Below, piece after piece: positions 5,873-16,038 of a DNA stretch of 64,000 bases. The stretch's first letter is position 1, and each line of letters opens with the position of its first letter. Under the pieces are notes generated by a model. The model saw nothing but the letters and a program-made list of their open reading frames with translations, ran no database searches and had not been told where the DNA came from. A program made the translations under genes and the position numbers. Source of the stretch: UBA1557 sp041675185 (GTDB taxonomy: Bacteria; Patescibacteriota; Patescibacteriia; Magasanikbacterales; UBA922); assembly GCA_041675185.1 (NCBI GenBank), contig JBAYUH010000001.1:1-64000 (forward strand), in the 5' to 3' direction.

Positions 5873-7090
5873 CTAGACTATCCTATTGTTCTTACAAATA
5901 TCACGATAATACTCAGCCGAAGACCTAGCCTTACGCTCAAAAGTTCTAAAATCTACTTCATAAAGTCCAAAACGGGGATGAAAACCTTCGGCCCATTCGA
6001 AATTATCTATAAGTGACCAATGAAAATAACCTCTTACGTCTACATCATCTTTAATGGCTTTGTAAACATTACTAAGAATTTCTCTAATATACCAAGAGCG
6101 ATATTGATCCCCTTTGTCAGCCAGACCATTTTCCATTATATATATAGGTTTGGCAAATTTTTGCAAATCTTTCAAAACATGGTAAATACCTTCTGGATGC
6201 AATCCCCAACCCAAATCTGATATTTTGTTGTAGACATGGGCTTTACCAAAGCCATAATCTATTTTGCTATGAAAATAATAATTCAAACCAATAAAATCTT
6301 GAGTATCAACAATCTTTTGTAAAAAATTATTATTCCACCACCAATCTGCCATTAATTTCAAAAACTTATTTACAAATTTATTTTGATAAGCTTCAAAATA
6401 AATATTATGTTTAGCTATACCTACTTGATTTTTTTGACCAATATCTTTGATAACTCTATAAGCTTGTTTGTGAGCTAAAACCAAATTTTTCAAAACCTTC
6501 ATCATTGCCCAAATACTTTTCTTTTGCGGAGGCCAAAAACCTTTTAAGTAACTCATACTACTATAAACCATCGGTTCATTGAGAGTAACCCAATAATCTA
6601 CCTCATCATTTAGATATTCTACAACTTTTTTTGTAAAACGAGAAAAATAAAAGACAATTTCTCTAGACTCCCAACCACCCTTATCACGCATCCAAAGCGG
6701 TATTGGCCAGTGCCACAAAGTCACAAAAGGTTCGATATTATTTAATTTTAATTTCTTCACAAAATGAAGATAATATTCCAAAGCAGACTCATCAAATTTA
6801 CCTTCTTCAGGTTCAATACGAGACCAGTCTAGGGAAAAACGATAGGCATTTAAGTGTAGATCTTTCATACACGCAATATCAGCATTATTGTTTTCGAAAG
6901 AATTACTAGCTTTGTCAGAAATAAAATCAAGAGGATTTAGATTTTTATTTTTTAATTCTTCAAGACGCTTATTAGATTTTTCCCATTCGCTCCAATCGTT
7001 TTTCAATCCACCTTCTATCTGGTGTGCTGAAGTAGAACAACCCCAGTAAAAATTTTTTGGGAATTGTTTTTCAATTTTGTTTTCTTGCAT
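5873..7090 (-). CDS. Glycoside hydrolase family 1 (beta-glucosidase type)
   Basis: This is a retaining exo-glycosidase that cleaves beta-linked glucose, galactose or related sugars from oligosaccharides. The 405 residues show the GH1 signature set: FYWGCSTSAHQIEG near the N-terminus, YRFSLDWSRIEPEEGKF, TLWHWPIPLW, the acid/base glutamate in TLNEP (E172) and FIGLNYY. The nucleophile is in YIMENG (E320), and HWSLIDNFEWAEGFHPRFGLYEVD closes the barrel. No signal peptide is visible, so it should act in the cytoplasm on imported or recycled sugars. It is a little shorter than the usual 440-480 residues. The exact substrate cannot be read from sequence. Confidence 0.93.
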   Translation of the reverse strand: MQENKIEKQFPKNFYWGCSTSAHQIEGGLKNDWSEWEKSNKRLEELKNKNLNPLDFISDKASNSFENNNADIACMKDLHLNAYRFSLDWSRIEPEEGKFDESALEYYLHFVKKLKLNNIEPFVTLWHWPIPLWMRDKGGWESREIVFYFSRFTKKVVEYLNDEVDYWVTLNEPMVYSSMSYLKGFWPPQKKSIWAMMKVLKNLVLAHKQAYRVIKDIGQKNQVGIAKHNIYFEAYQNKFVNKFLKLMADWWWNNNFLQKIVDTQDFIGLNYYFHSKIDYGFGKAHVYNKISDLGWGLHPEGIYHVLKDLQKFAKPIYIMENGLADKGDQYRSWYIREILSNVYKAIKDDVDVRGYFHWSLIDNFEWAEGFHPRFGLYEVDFRTFERKARSSAEYYRDICKNNRIV

Positions 7091-7144
7091 AGGCTTATAT
7101 GTTAAGTCTTAATTCTAACAAAAAATAACAAATAAAAAAAGACC

Positions 7145-7176
7145 TAAAAAAAATAAAAACCTCTTACAAAGAGGCT
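7145..7176 (-). terminator. Intrinsic terminator of ppsA
   Basis: CCTCTT (7160-7165) and AAGAGG (7169-7174) form a compact hairpin with T-rich DNA on either side. On the minus strand the run continues to about 7145. It separates ppsA from the glycosidase gene. Confidence 0.75.
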
Positions 7177-7196
7177 TTTTTATTTGAAATATTTTA

Positions 7197-10100
7197 TTAC
7201 AGCGAGGTAGCATCACAAACATTCCAGCCTTCTGGCACATCACAAGGAGTAGCAAATGATTGACAACTACCAGCTTCATCTTGTCTAGCATAAGTCATCA
7301 TCTGAACACAGACAGATTTGCCACGCACATCCCAATGAGTCAAATCTCTATCAGGATTAGCTGAATCAGTAAAAGTAAAAAGGCTCAAAAAATCAGCAAA
7401 ATTGGACAAATTACTATTCATTTCCAAAACATAATCTCCCATATTCACTTCAACAACTGCAAAAGATGCAGTACTACTTGTCAAAGTCTGTGTATATTTG
7501 AAAGCTTCTTTGCCAGACAAATTTATTTTTGCTTTTTGTTCACTAGAAACAGGATGACTGACCAATTGTTTGAAAATACTCAAATATTCATTTGTATCTG
7601 GATTGACAATAGTCACTCCCCCATTCCAATAATTCAATACCCAATCTTGAGGATATTTGAGACTAAAATTTGCAAAATCTGTGATATTCAAAGTTTGTGT
7701 TAATTGTAATTTTTCTTCTGCTTGTACTGCACTAGCTTTCTTCTCAGCACTTTCTCTAATTTGGGCAGGAGTAACTTCTTGGACAACAGACTTGCTAAAA
7801 TTATCTACATTTTGTGATAGATTGCATCCTGCACCCAAAGTCATAGAAAAAGCAGAAATAATACCAAGCAAAGTCACTAGACCAAGATAAGTCTTGTGAG
7901 TTTTTTTGCCTTTTCTACCCAAAGTTTTTTCAGCAAAAGAAATACGTTCACGAGTCGGTATGACTGTATCAGGATTGAGAGAAATACTATCAATACCTTC
8001 ACGCACCAACATCTCAGCAAATTCTGGATAATCACTTGGTGCTTGTCCACAAATGCCAACTTTGCGTTTGTACTTGTGAGCAGTATGAATAACATCTTTG
8101 ATAAGCTTGACTACAGCTTGATTTTTCTCACTATAGACATGACTAACTAGTGCAGAATCTCTATCCACTCCCAAAGTCAATTGGGTGAGATCATTGGAAC
8201 CAATACTAAAACCATCAAATAACTGTGCAAAATCTTCAGCCAAAATAACATTGGACGGTATTTCACACATGACATAAACTTTCAAATCTTCTTTGCCACG
8301 TTCCAAACCAAATTCTTTCATAGTATCCAAAACTTTTTGGCCTTCTTCTGGAGTACGACAAAATGGAATCATGACAATAAGATTTTTTAGTCCCCAATCT
8401 TCACGCACTCTTTTGATAGCTTCACACTCAAGTTTGAATCCTGGTTTGTATTCTTTGGAATAATATCTACTAGCACCACGCCAACCCAACATTGGATTTT
8501 CTTCTTTTGGTTCAAATTCTTTTCCACCAATCAAAGTAGCGTATTCATTGGTTTTGAAATCTGACAAACGGACAATGACATCTTTTGGATAAAAAGCTGT
8601 AGCAATACGAGCAATACCTTCGGACAACTTATCCACAGCATATTCTATTTTTTTGTTATAGCCACGAGTAATTTCTGAAATTTGTTTTTTTGCTTTTACA
8701 TCTTTTAGTTTATCATAATTAATAAGTGCCAAAGGATGAATACGAATAAAATTACTAAAAATAAATTCTTCACGAGCAAGTCCAACACCATCATTTGGTA
8801 AAAATGATAAAGAAAAAGCATGATCAGGATCACCAACATTCATCATTATCTTGGTATTGGTCTTGTCGACCTGTTTGATTGGTGTTCTTTTTACTTCAAA
8901 TGGAAGTATATTTTTGTAAATCAAACCATCGTCTCCACCACTACAACTGACTGTAACTTGTTCTCCAGTTTTGAGAATTTTTCGAGCATTCCTAGCACCA
9001 ACAACACAAGGTACACCCAATTCACGAGAAACAATCGCTGCATGAGAAGTCTTACCGCCTTGCTCAGTCACAATAGCCGAAGCAACACGCATGATAGGTT
9101 CCCAATCTGGATCAGTAATTCTTGTTACCAAAACTTCACCTTTTTTGAAAAGTTTCATTTGTTTTGGATTATCAATCACACGGACTTTGCCAGCACCAAT
9201 CTTTTGACCAACAGAAGTACCTTTGAGTAATACGTCTCCTTTTTTGTTTAAAATATAAGTTTCAATAAATGCTTTATCAACATTGGCTTTGACAGTCTCT
9301 GGACGAGCTTGAACAATATACAATTTACCACTTTTGCCATCTTTGGCCCATTCAATATCTTGGTGTTTGCCATAATATTCTTCTATTTGCACACCCCATT
9401 TGGCAAGCTGTAACACATCATCATCACTAATAGCAAATTTATTTTGTTGAGATTTTGGTACTATCATTTGTTTTGTACCTGTATTGCCATAAACTAATTT
9501 TACTTCTTTGGTACCCAAAATTTTGCTAATCACGGCTTTCTTACCCAATTTTATACCTTCTTTGAAAACATAATATTGATCTGGAGTCACACGACCCTTG
9601 ACCACATATTCACCAAGTCCATAAGAAGAATTGATAAGCACTACACCAGCAAAACCAGATTCAGTATCAAGAGTAAACATCACACCACTAGCACCAGATT
9701 CTGATCCAACCATAATTTGGACTGTAACAGACAAAGCAATTTCAAGATGATCAAAACCTTTGGTTTCACGATAAGATATAGCTCTATCTGTAAATAGTGA
9801 AGCAATACATTTCTTCACAGATAATTTCAAATCTTTTTTACCAACAACATTCAAATAAGTTTCTTGTTGTCCTGCAAAACTAGCATCAGGCAAATCTTCA
9901 GCCGTAGCAGAAGAACGCACAGCTACAGCAATGTCTTTTTGATTTTGTGTTTTGGATAATTTGTTGTAAGATTCTTCAATTTCTTTGTTTAAATCTGCTG
10001 GTAACTCAGATTCCAAAATAAGACTACGAACTTTGGCACCAACTTGTGATAAATTTTTTAGGTCATTTATATCTAAATTACGGACAGCGTCTTTTATTTT

Positions 10101-10364
10101 TTTCTTGAGACCACTCTTTTCTAAAAACTCCCAATAACTAAAAGATGTAATAGCAAAACCATTTGGAACGCTAATACCTTTTTTTGTAAGATTATTGTAC
10201 ATTTCTCCAAGACTCGCATTTTTGCCACCAACAAGAGGAATGTCTTTGATGTTTATTTCATCAAACCACAAAACACGCTTACTTTCTTTTGTAGCGTCGA
10301 TTTTTTGTTTTTCTTTCCTCCCTTTGTCTGCGAGACCGAAAGATTGTTCACGGTCTTTTTTCAT
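7197..10364 (-). CDS. ppsA: PEP synthase fused to a C-terminal lipoprotein-like domain
   Basis: Phosphoenolpyruvate synthase converts pyruvate and ATP to PEP, AMP and phosphate. The start is set at ATG 10364-10362, because the longer frame (to 10406) would begin inside the -10 box. In 1055 residues it carries the ATP-grasp half (LVGGKNASLGEM, AVRSSATAEDLPDASFAGQQE), the phosphohistidine domain (GGKTSHAAI, His at about 441) and the PEP-binding barrel (GVGLAREEFIF, SIGSNDLTQLTLGVDRD, GICGQAPSDYPEFA). The enzyme ends near residue 815. A hydrophobic stretch ending LGAGC (about 824-847) and some 208 extra residues follow. The extra part contains FSLKYPQDW and a Cys-rich end (VCVQMMTYARQ, CQSFATPCDVPEGW). 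Such a tail is not part of any PEP synthase I know. Confidence 0.92.
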   Translation of the reverse strand: MKKDREQSFGLADKGRKEKQKIDATKESKRVLWFDEINIKDIPLVGGKNASLGEMYNNLTKKGISVPNGFAITSFSYWEFLEKSGLKKKIKDAVRNLDINDLKNLSQVGAKVRSLILESELPADLNKEIEESYNKLSKTQNQKDIAVAVRSSATAEDLPDASFAGQQETYLNVVGKKDLKLSVKKCIASLFTDRAISYRETKGFDHLEIALSVTVQIMVGSESGASGVMFTLDTESGFAGVVLINSSYGLGEYVVKGRVTPDQYYVFKEGIKLGKKAVISKILGTKEVKLVYGNTGTKQMIVPKSQQNKFAISDDDVLQLAKWGVQIEEYYGKHQDIEWAKDGKSGKLYIVQARPETVKANVDKAFIETYILNKKGDVLLKGTSVGQKIGAGKVRVIDNPKQMKLFKKGEVLVTRITDPDWEPIMRVASAIVTEQGGKTSHAAIVSRELGVPCVVGARNARKILKTGEQVTVSCSGGDDGLIYKNILPFEVKRTPIKQVDKTNTKIMMNVGDPDHAFSLSFLPNDGVGLAREEFIFSNFIRIHPLALINYDKLKDVKAKKQISEITRGYNKKIEYAVDKLSEGIARIATAFYPKDVIVRLSDFKTNEYATLIGGKEFEPKEENPMLGWRGASRYYSKEYKPGFKLECEAIKRVREDWGLKNLIVMIPFCRTPEEGQKVLDTMKEFGLERGKEDLKVYVMCEIPSNVILAEDFAQLFDGFSIGSNDLTQLTLGVDRDSALVSHVYSEKNQAVVKLIKDVIHTAHKYKRKVGICGQAPSDYPEFAEMLVREGIDSISLNPDTVIPTRERISFAEKTLGRKGKKTHKTYLGLVTLLGIISAFSMTLGAGCNLSQNVDNFSKSVVQEVTPAQIRESAEKKASAVQAEEKLQLTQTLNITDFANFSLKYPQDWVLNYWNGGVTIVNPDTNEYLSIFKQLVSHPVSSEQKAKINLSGKEAFKYTQTLTSSTASFAVVEVNMGDYVLEMNSNLSNFADFLSLFTFTDSANPDRDLTHWDVRGKSVCVQMMTYARQDEAGSCQSFATPCDVPEGWNVCDATSL

Positions 10365-10394
10365 AAAAAATTTAGTTAAAAAATTTATAAAAAT

Positions 10395-10423
10395 ATTATA
10401 ACACATTTTTGCAAAGAATACAA
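10395..10423 (-). promoter_or_regulatory. Promoter of ppsA
   Basis: On the minus strand TTGTAT (10423-10418), 17 bases and TATAAT (10400-10395) precede the chosen ppsA start by 30 bases. The -10 box overlaps the upstream alternative ATG at 10406, arguing against that start. Confidence 0.7.
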
Positions 10424-10429
10424 AATTGA

Positions 10430-10602
<173 letters not shown>

Positions 10603-10605
<3 letters not shown>

Positions 10606-12039
10606 TTTCACTTCCCTCACTTCAAGCAAATTCACATGCCCAGCATGACCAACAGGTTCACCAGCAACTACAATAATTCTATCACCGTCTTTGATAACTT
10701 TTTTTTCTTTCAAATGTGTCATGGATCTTTCAACTAATTCTTCAATACTCTGACACTCTACAATTTCAAATGGAAAAACACCCCAAGAAAGATTCAACTG
10801 ATGCAAAACAATCTTACTACTAGTAGCTACAGCAATAGGAAACTTCGGACGATAACGAGAAATAAGCCGTCCAGTATCACCAGACAAAGAAGCTGCCAAA
10901 ATAAGATTGGCATCGACATCTTCGGCAACTAATCTAGACAAACCACTGATAGTGTCATCAATTCTATTTACTTTATCTTTTGGTTCATGAAAAAACAATT
11001 TAGTATATTTTGATTTTTCAGTTTCTTTGATAATTTTACTCATCATTGTCACAGTCTCCACAGGATATTTTCCACTAGCTGTTTCATTGGAAAGCATAAC
11101 AGCATCGGTATGATCAGTTACAGCATTGGCAACGTCAGAAACTTCAGCTCTAGTCGGACGTGGATTGTTTTGCATAGAATCAAGCATTTGTGTAGCAACA
11201 ATCACTGGTTTGGCATGTTCTATAGCAGCATCAATTAATTTTTTCTGGACAATAGGTACTTCTTCGGCTGGAATCTCTACACCCAAATCACCACGAGCAA
11301 CCATAATACCATCAGCAACATCTAATATTTCTTTTATTCTTTTTACAGCTTCTGCTTTTTCTATCTTAGCTATAAGACGTATTGGGTGATGTTCTGGTTT
11401 GTTTAATTCTTTTTCACACTTTGCAATTTCATAACGCAAATCAATAATATCATCTGGTCTCATCACAAAAGACAAAGCTATCATATCCACTCCAGCTTCA
11501 ACACCAAAACGTACATCTTGTTTATCTTTTTCAGTAAAAACAACCAAACCTGACAAATCAGTTTGGGGAATATTGAGACCTTTGTGAGAAAACAAAACTC
11601 CTGGAACAATCACTGATGTAAAAATTTTATTTCCTTCTACTTTGACTACTTGTACTTGTATTTTGCCGTCATCAAGCAAAATTATTTCTCCTTTTTTGAC
11701 AAAATTATGCAACTGGTTATAACCCAAAGGAATACAATCTTTGTCTTCAATATTGGTAGAAAAAATAATTTCTGAATTCTCGTTTAATTTTATTCCCTCT
11801 TCAGGCAAAACACCCAAACGCATCTTTGGACCTTGCAAATCTTGCATAATAGCAATTGGTTCTCCAGTCTTTTCTTCTACTTTGCGAATGTTATCAATCA
11901 ATAATTGGTGATTTTCATAAGTGCCGTGTGAAAAATTCAATCTAGCAACATTCATTCCTGCTTTGACCATCTTTGTCAAAATTTCAATATTTTCACAAGA
12001 AGGTCCAATAGTACAGACAATTTTGGTTTGTTTTTCCAT
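10603..12039 (-). CDS. pyk: Pyruvate kinase
   Basis: Pyruvate kinase converts PEP and ADP to pyruvate and ATP, the last ATP-yielding step of glycolysis. The 478-residue product has the family length and motifs: TKIVCTIGPSC, the substrate-binding NFSHG, DLQGPKMRLG, and the catalytic region LIAKIEKAEAVKRIKEIL. It continues with GIMVARGDLGVEIP, IVATQMLDSM, the cation-site region DAVMLSNETASGKYP, and a C-terminal regulatory domain. It lies directly upstream of ppsA on the same strand, so the enzymes of opposite direction at the PEP-pyruvate node are neighbours. Each has its own promoter, which permits opposite regulation. Confidence 0.97.
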
Positions 12040-12054
12040 AAGATGGATTATTAG

Positions 12055-12152
12055 TTTATTGGTTTATTGGTTTATTAGTAGGATACTAAATACGAAATTA
12101 CGAAAAACAATGTTCTCTATTTCGTATGTCCATATTTTTCGTATTTCGTATC
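12055..12152. repeat. TTTATTGG and TACGAAA word repeats
   Basis: Three tandem TTTATTGG-type octamers (about 12055-12079) are followed by TACGAAA words (about 12090-12107). Inverted TTTCGTA words follow at about 12119-12150, giving another inverted pair. This lies in the pyk leader, between its promoter and its start codon. Confidence 0.65.
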
Positions 12153-12153
12153 C

Positions 12154-12182
12154 ATTATACTCCAAAAGCCCACTATCTTCAA
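12154..12182 (-). promoter_or_regulatory. Promoter of pyk
   Basis: On the minus strand TTGAAG (12182-12177), 17 bases and TATAAT (12159-12154) lie about 115 bases before the pyk start. The leader consists mostly of short-word repeats. Confidence 0.65.
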
Positions 12183-12235
12183 GCTATTTTTTTGGGCTGT
12201 TTTTTTGGCTTTGTACTGATAAAAAATACAAATAA

Positions 12236-15200
12236 CTAAAAAGGGAATATACTACTTGGGTACCAAGGTTTGGTAAAATATGTATCTATAAAATTATTTA
12301 GACTCATATTGTCAAAAGTAATACTAGCACTACTTGAATACACACCATAATTCAAAAAATGAAAATTGGTATTGTCAATATACAAACTTCCACCTGACAA
12401 TTTTATTCCACCATCTATCCAAGTATTATATCTATTATAAGTACCACTCCAACCAAATTCAGAATCCCTAATATCCAAAACACCATTTACACTACAGATT
12501 CCAAACCCACTCGGTCTTTTTCCATTTAGAATATTCACATTATTCAAATTTAAATTAGAATTGATAGCCCAAACAGAAGCAAAATAATTCAAATATAAAT
12601 AAGGATATTCACTTCTTGATTGATAACCAGCATTTCCAATATCAGTATAAGACAAATTGTTATTTTGGGAATTTTGAAACCAGACACCAGCACAACTACC
12701 ATTTGGACAAATCCGAATATGATTATCAGCTGTACCAATAGCTTGCAAATTTCCTTCAACTTTGAGCCACATAGAACTATTCAAATTGACGTCCACACCT
12801 GGCAAAATCGTCAACGTCGCTGTCGATGTCACAAAAATACCATCAAAAAATACATTATTGTAAGCTGAGGTCAAAGTATAATCTGCAGTAATATTTAACG
12901 CTGGCAAAACTGTAGAATTGACAGTATTATTCACAAAAACATTATTTTCCCAATTGTCCAAAATTACTCCTGTCAAAATCAAAGGTGAACGACCAGAAGC
13001 AGTAAAATTACTAAAAGTATTTCCAGCCAAACTAACATGCGAGCCTGTGCTTCCCATTAAAGCTGTGTAACCATTGTTGAAAATACTATTATTTACTTCC
13101 ATATTACCACCCCAAACATAAGCATCATTATTATCAGCATAATCAGTCTTGATAAGCATATTGTCAAAATTTGTATGATTCAAATAGACATTTCCTCCTT
13201 CATTACGAATCACTTGTTGGGCATAGCAGACGAAACAATCACCATTGCGATAAGTATAACCACCATACCAAAAATTGCTATAATCAGCTTGCATAATTCC
13301 CCCACCTTTGACTATAATCACACTCCAATCTCCTGACGCAGGATTACCAGCAGAGAAACTACTTGGCACACCAGACAAATACCAATCAGCCACAATCTTG
13401 TCACGAGCTGAAGTAAAATATACAGGATTATTTTCTGTACCATTTATTTGCAAATTTCCACTAACTTCTAGACGTGATTCCCTATAAAGTCCGACAACAA
13501 CGACACCAGGCTCTAATATCAAAGTATAATTGGCTGGTAAAATAACTTTTTCATCCAAAATATATGGATTATGATCTTTGGTTAAAGTCAAAACATGACT
13601 GTCTGTCGAAGTACTAGAAAAAATATATTCTTGTGATAATTTATTAGATAAATAATAATAACTATTATTATCTAATCCTTGACTAGAATAATTTTGTCCA
13701 CAACTAGAATTATAAAGCTGGAATCTTAGAGAATTGTTTTCTCGCCAGTTATTTGCTGAATTACCAGATAAACTAACACTAATTCTTTCCATAGAACGAG
13801 CGTGAGTGAAACTTGGTGTAGCAAACCAACCAGCACTCTGATTTGTTTCATCAATAATTTTGCCACTAGCATTTTTCAAAATAATTTTGACACCTGTATC
13901 AGAAATATTTGAAACACCAAAAACTTTGTAAGCAGTACTGCTTACAAATCCAGACAAAGCAACAGTACTAGAAGAATTAGCATTAGAAATTTCCAAACTC
14001 CAACCAGCTAAATTCAAATCTGTATTTTGAGAATTATATAATTCTATCCACTCACCACCACAATTTCCCTGATAAGTCGGAGCATAAGCTATTTCATTGA
14101 TAACAACTTCTTTTGACCAATCTACCAAAATTGGATTGTCTTCGCCATCATTACTCCAAACTGATTCATTGCCAACTTTATCCACAGCCTTCACACGAAA
14201 TTCATAAGTATTAGCAATTGCTACTGGAAAATTTAATTGAGTACTAGTAGTATTTTCAAAAATATTTTGCCATTCGCTATCAGTACTAGTCGAAATCTTA
14301 TAATCTACAATATAATAATCCAGACCACTTCCTGCATCACTACTTTGCCAAGTTAATTTTAACTGCGGATTATTGTTGTCAGTATTCAAAACAGAATTGA
14401 CAATTGGTTTGTCTGGAGCTGTAGAATCCAAAACAATTTGTAATGTTCCTGTCACTATTTTGGTATTTTCAGAATTAGAAAAAGATAATAACAAATTATT
14501 TTCTCCTTCTACCAATTTTATATCTGATGACCAAGCTGTACCAGAAGTAGAAATAATACTTGCTATATTATTTATTGCCAAATTTGTCAGCTCTACACTT
14601 TTTGTACCAGTGATTATAGTAGTTGATGAATTTGTCCACCAAATAGTCGACGAAGGAATATCTACTGTAAAAAATAATTCTGGTTCAATTATTTTTTCAG
14701 TTGAAGAAGATGAAGTGTTTGTATTATTAGTATTATTTACAGAAGAACCACCACTAAAAAATGTTGGAATATTATTGACAATATTTTCTACAATATTATT
14801 TACTTTATTTTTTACAATATCAACTATTTGTTTTACTGTTTCAAAAATATTCTGATTATTTTTTTCATTTACAATAGGCAATACAACTTCCTCAACTTTC
14901 TTTTCTTTTACATTTAAACTCAAAGAAAAAATATCACTGCCAACATTTGTAAAATTAACACCACCTTGTCTGACAATAATTGCCTTGAAATTATAATCAC
15001 CTACATCTTCTGGAGATTTTATCTTGAAAGAAAATGTGCCAGTCTGTCCAGAAGCAACATCACTGTCAACTAAAGTCGGACGCAAATGTGTTTTCCAAGA
15101 ATTATCATAAAACTTTTTGTTCTCTATTTCTCCACCAATGACATTTAGAGAAATAAAATTTTTCTGCCAAGTAGAGCTACCAGTATTTTTGGCTTTGACT

Positions 15201-16033
15201 ACCACATCTATAATTTGATTAGGTACTACTTCCAAAGTTTGTTTTTTGTTAATAATATTAGCTGTATAAACTACATTATTATTTTCTACTTGTGGGATAA
15301 CTTCTGTCTCACCTTTGACATCTTTACTTTCACTAATTAGATATTGTAAGTCAAAAATATTTTTTCCAAAATCAAAAAAATCTGAAAATAAAAAACTACT
15401 ATTTTTTACATCTTTTTTTTCATTATGGCCTGGCGGATAAAAAATAATCGCTGCATTTTTTTGCAGCGACCAAGCGTAAAGAAATTGTTGAAGTGGGTAT
15501 GCTTTATTTTTGCCATTTGTTTTTCCAGGATCATTGGTGTAGACAGTATCGTTAGATATGCCGGTGAGGACCATGAAGTGCACAACGTCATAATCACCTT
15601 TTATACGCATATTTGTATAAACTTTAATAATAACAGGAAAATTATTACTTAAAGCTTTTTTTACTTCGTCTAATGAATTAACATTCTTTAAGTCTTTTTC
15701 ATAAAAATTACTAAATTTAATAGCTAAATTTTCTAAATCATCTATATCTGTAACATTACCATTATAATTATTAACTGGCATATTATAATTAACATACAAC
15801 CAATCAACCACATCTTTAATACTCTGTACACTCAATTTTTTACCAGTATAAAATGAATCTATCATCAAATACGAAGTAGGTCCACAATTTTTAGTAAAAT
15901 TCCAACTAGTCCCTGGTGGAAATTGAGAAATAAAAGGTACATCTAAAATGTTTTCAGCCTTAGCAAAACTAAAAAATGAAAAAGAAAATATTATTGTTAA
16001 TAAATATAATATCCTTCTCATTTTTATATCCAT
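12236..16033 (-). CDS. Large secreted protein: C39-type peptidase, Ig-like, FN3, lamin-tail and beta-helix
   Basis: This is a 1265-residue exported protein with a signal peptide (residues 5-26, cleavage after AKA). A C39-like cysteine peptidase domain follows, with Cys50 in NCGPTSY, His152 in VVHFMVLTG and Asp168 in TNDPG. An NBR1-type Ig-like domain (about 270-375) comes next, then a Ser/Thr/Asn-rich linker. A bacterial Ig-like segment ends near GTLQIVLDSTAPDKP. After these come a fibronectin type III domain (about 535-630), a lamin-tail domain (VVINEIAYAP to about 745) and a long right-handed beta-helix-like part rich in Asn, Ser and Gly. No C-terminal anchor is visible. Its role could be maturation of peptides or adhesion to a partner cell; this is inference. 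It is co-transcribed with the preceding small membrane protein. Confidence 0.85.
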   Translation of the reverse strand: MDIKMRRILYLLTIIFSFSFFSFAKAENILDVPFISQFPPGTSWNFTKNCGPTSYLMIDSFYTGKKLSVQSIKDVVDWLYVNYNMPVNNYNGNVTDIDDLENLAIKFSNFYEKDLKNVNSLDEVKKALSNNFPVIIKVYTNMRIKGDYDVVHFMVLTGISNDTVYTNDPGKTNGKNKAYPLQQFLYAWSLQKNAAIIFYPPGHNEKKDVKNSSFLFSDFFDFGKNIFDLQYLISESKDVKGETEVIPQVENNNVVYTANIINKKQTLEVVPNQIIDVVVKAKNTGSSTWQKNFISLNVIGGEIENKKFYDNSWKTHLRPTLVDSDVASGQTGTFSFKIKSPEDVGDYNFKAIIVRQGGVNFTNVGSDIFSLSLNVKEKKVEEVVLPIVNEKNNQNIFETVKQIVDIVKNKVNNIVENIVNNIPTFFSGGSSVNNTNNTNTSSSSTEKIIEPELFFTVDIPSSTIWWTNSSTTIITGTKSVELTNLAINNIASIISTSGTAWSSDIKLVEGENNLLLSFSNSENTKIVTGTLQIVLDSTAPDKPIVNSVLNTDNNNPQLKLTWQSSDAGSGLDYYIVDYKISTSTDSEWQNIFENTTSTQLNFPVAIANTYEFRVKAVDKVGNESVWSNDGEDNPILVDWSKEVVINEIAYAPTYQGNCGGEWIELYNSQNTDLNLAGWSLEISNANSSSTVALSGFVSSTAYKVFGVSNISDTGVKIILKNASGKIIDETNQSAGWFATPSFTHARSMERISVSLSGNSANNWRENNSLRFQLYNSSCGQNYSSQGLDNNSYYYLSNKLSQEYIFSSTSTDSHVLTLTKDHNPYILDEKVILPANYTLILEPGVVVVGLYRESRLEVSGNLQINGTENNPVYFTSARDKIVADWYLSGVPSSFSAGNPASGDWSVIIVKGGGIMQADYSNFWYGGYTYRNGDCFVCYAQQVIRNEGGNVYLNHTNFDNMLIKTDYADNNDAYVWGGNMEVNNSIFNNGYTALMGSTGSHVSLAGNTFSNFTASGRSPLILTGVILDNWENNVFVNNTVNSTVLPALNITADYTLTSAYNNVFFDGIFVTSTATLTILPGVDVNLNSSMWLKVEGNLQAIGTADNHIRICPNGSCAGVWFQNSQNNNLSYTDIGNAGYQSRSEYPYLYLNYFASVWAINSNLNLNNVNILNGKRPSGFGICSVNGVLDIRDSEFGWSGTYNRYNTWIDGGIKLSGGSLYIDNTNFHFLNYGVYSSSASITFDNMSLNNFIDTYFTKPWYPSSIFPF

Positions 16034-16038
16034 ATTTT

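Noticed and set aside
10365..10406. Longer ppsA start
   Set aside because: It overlaps the predicted -10 box and gives an atypical hydrophobic start.
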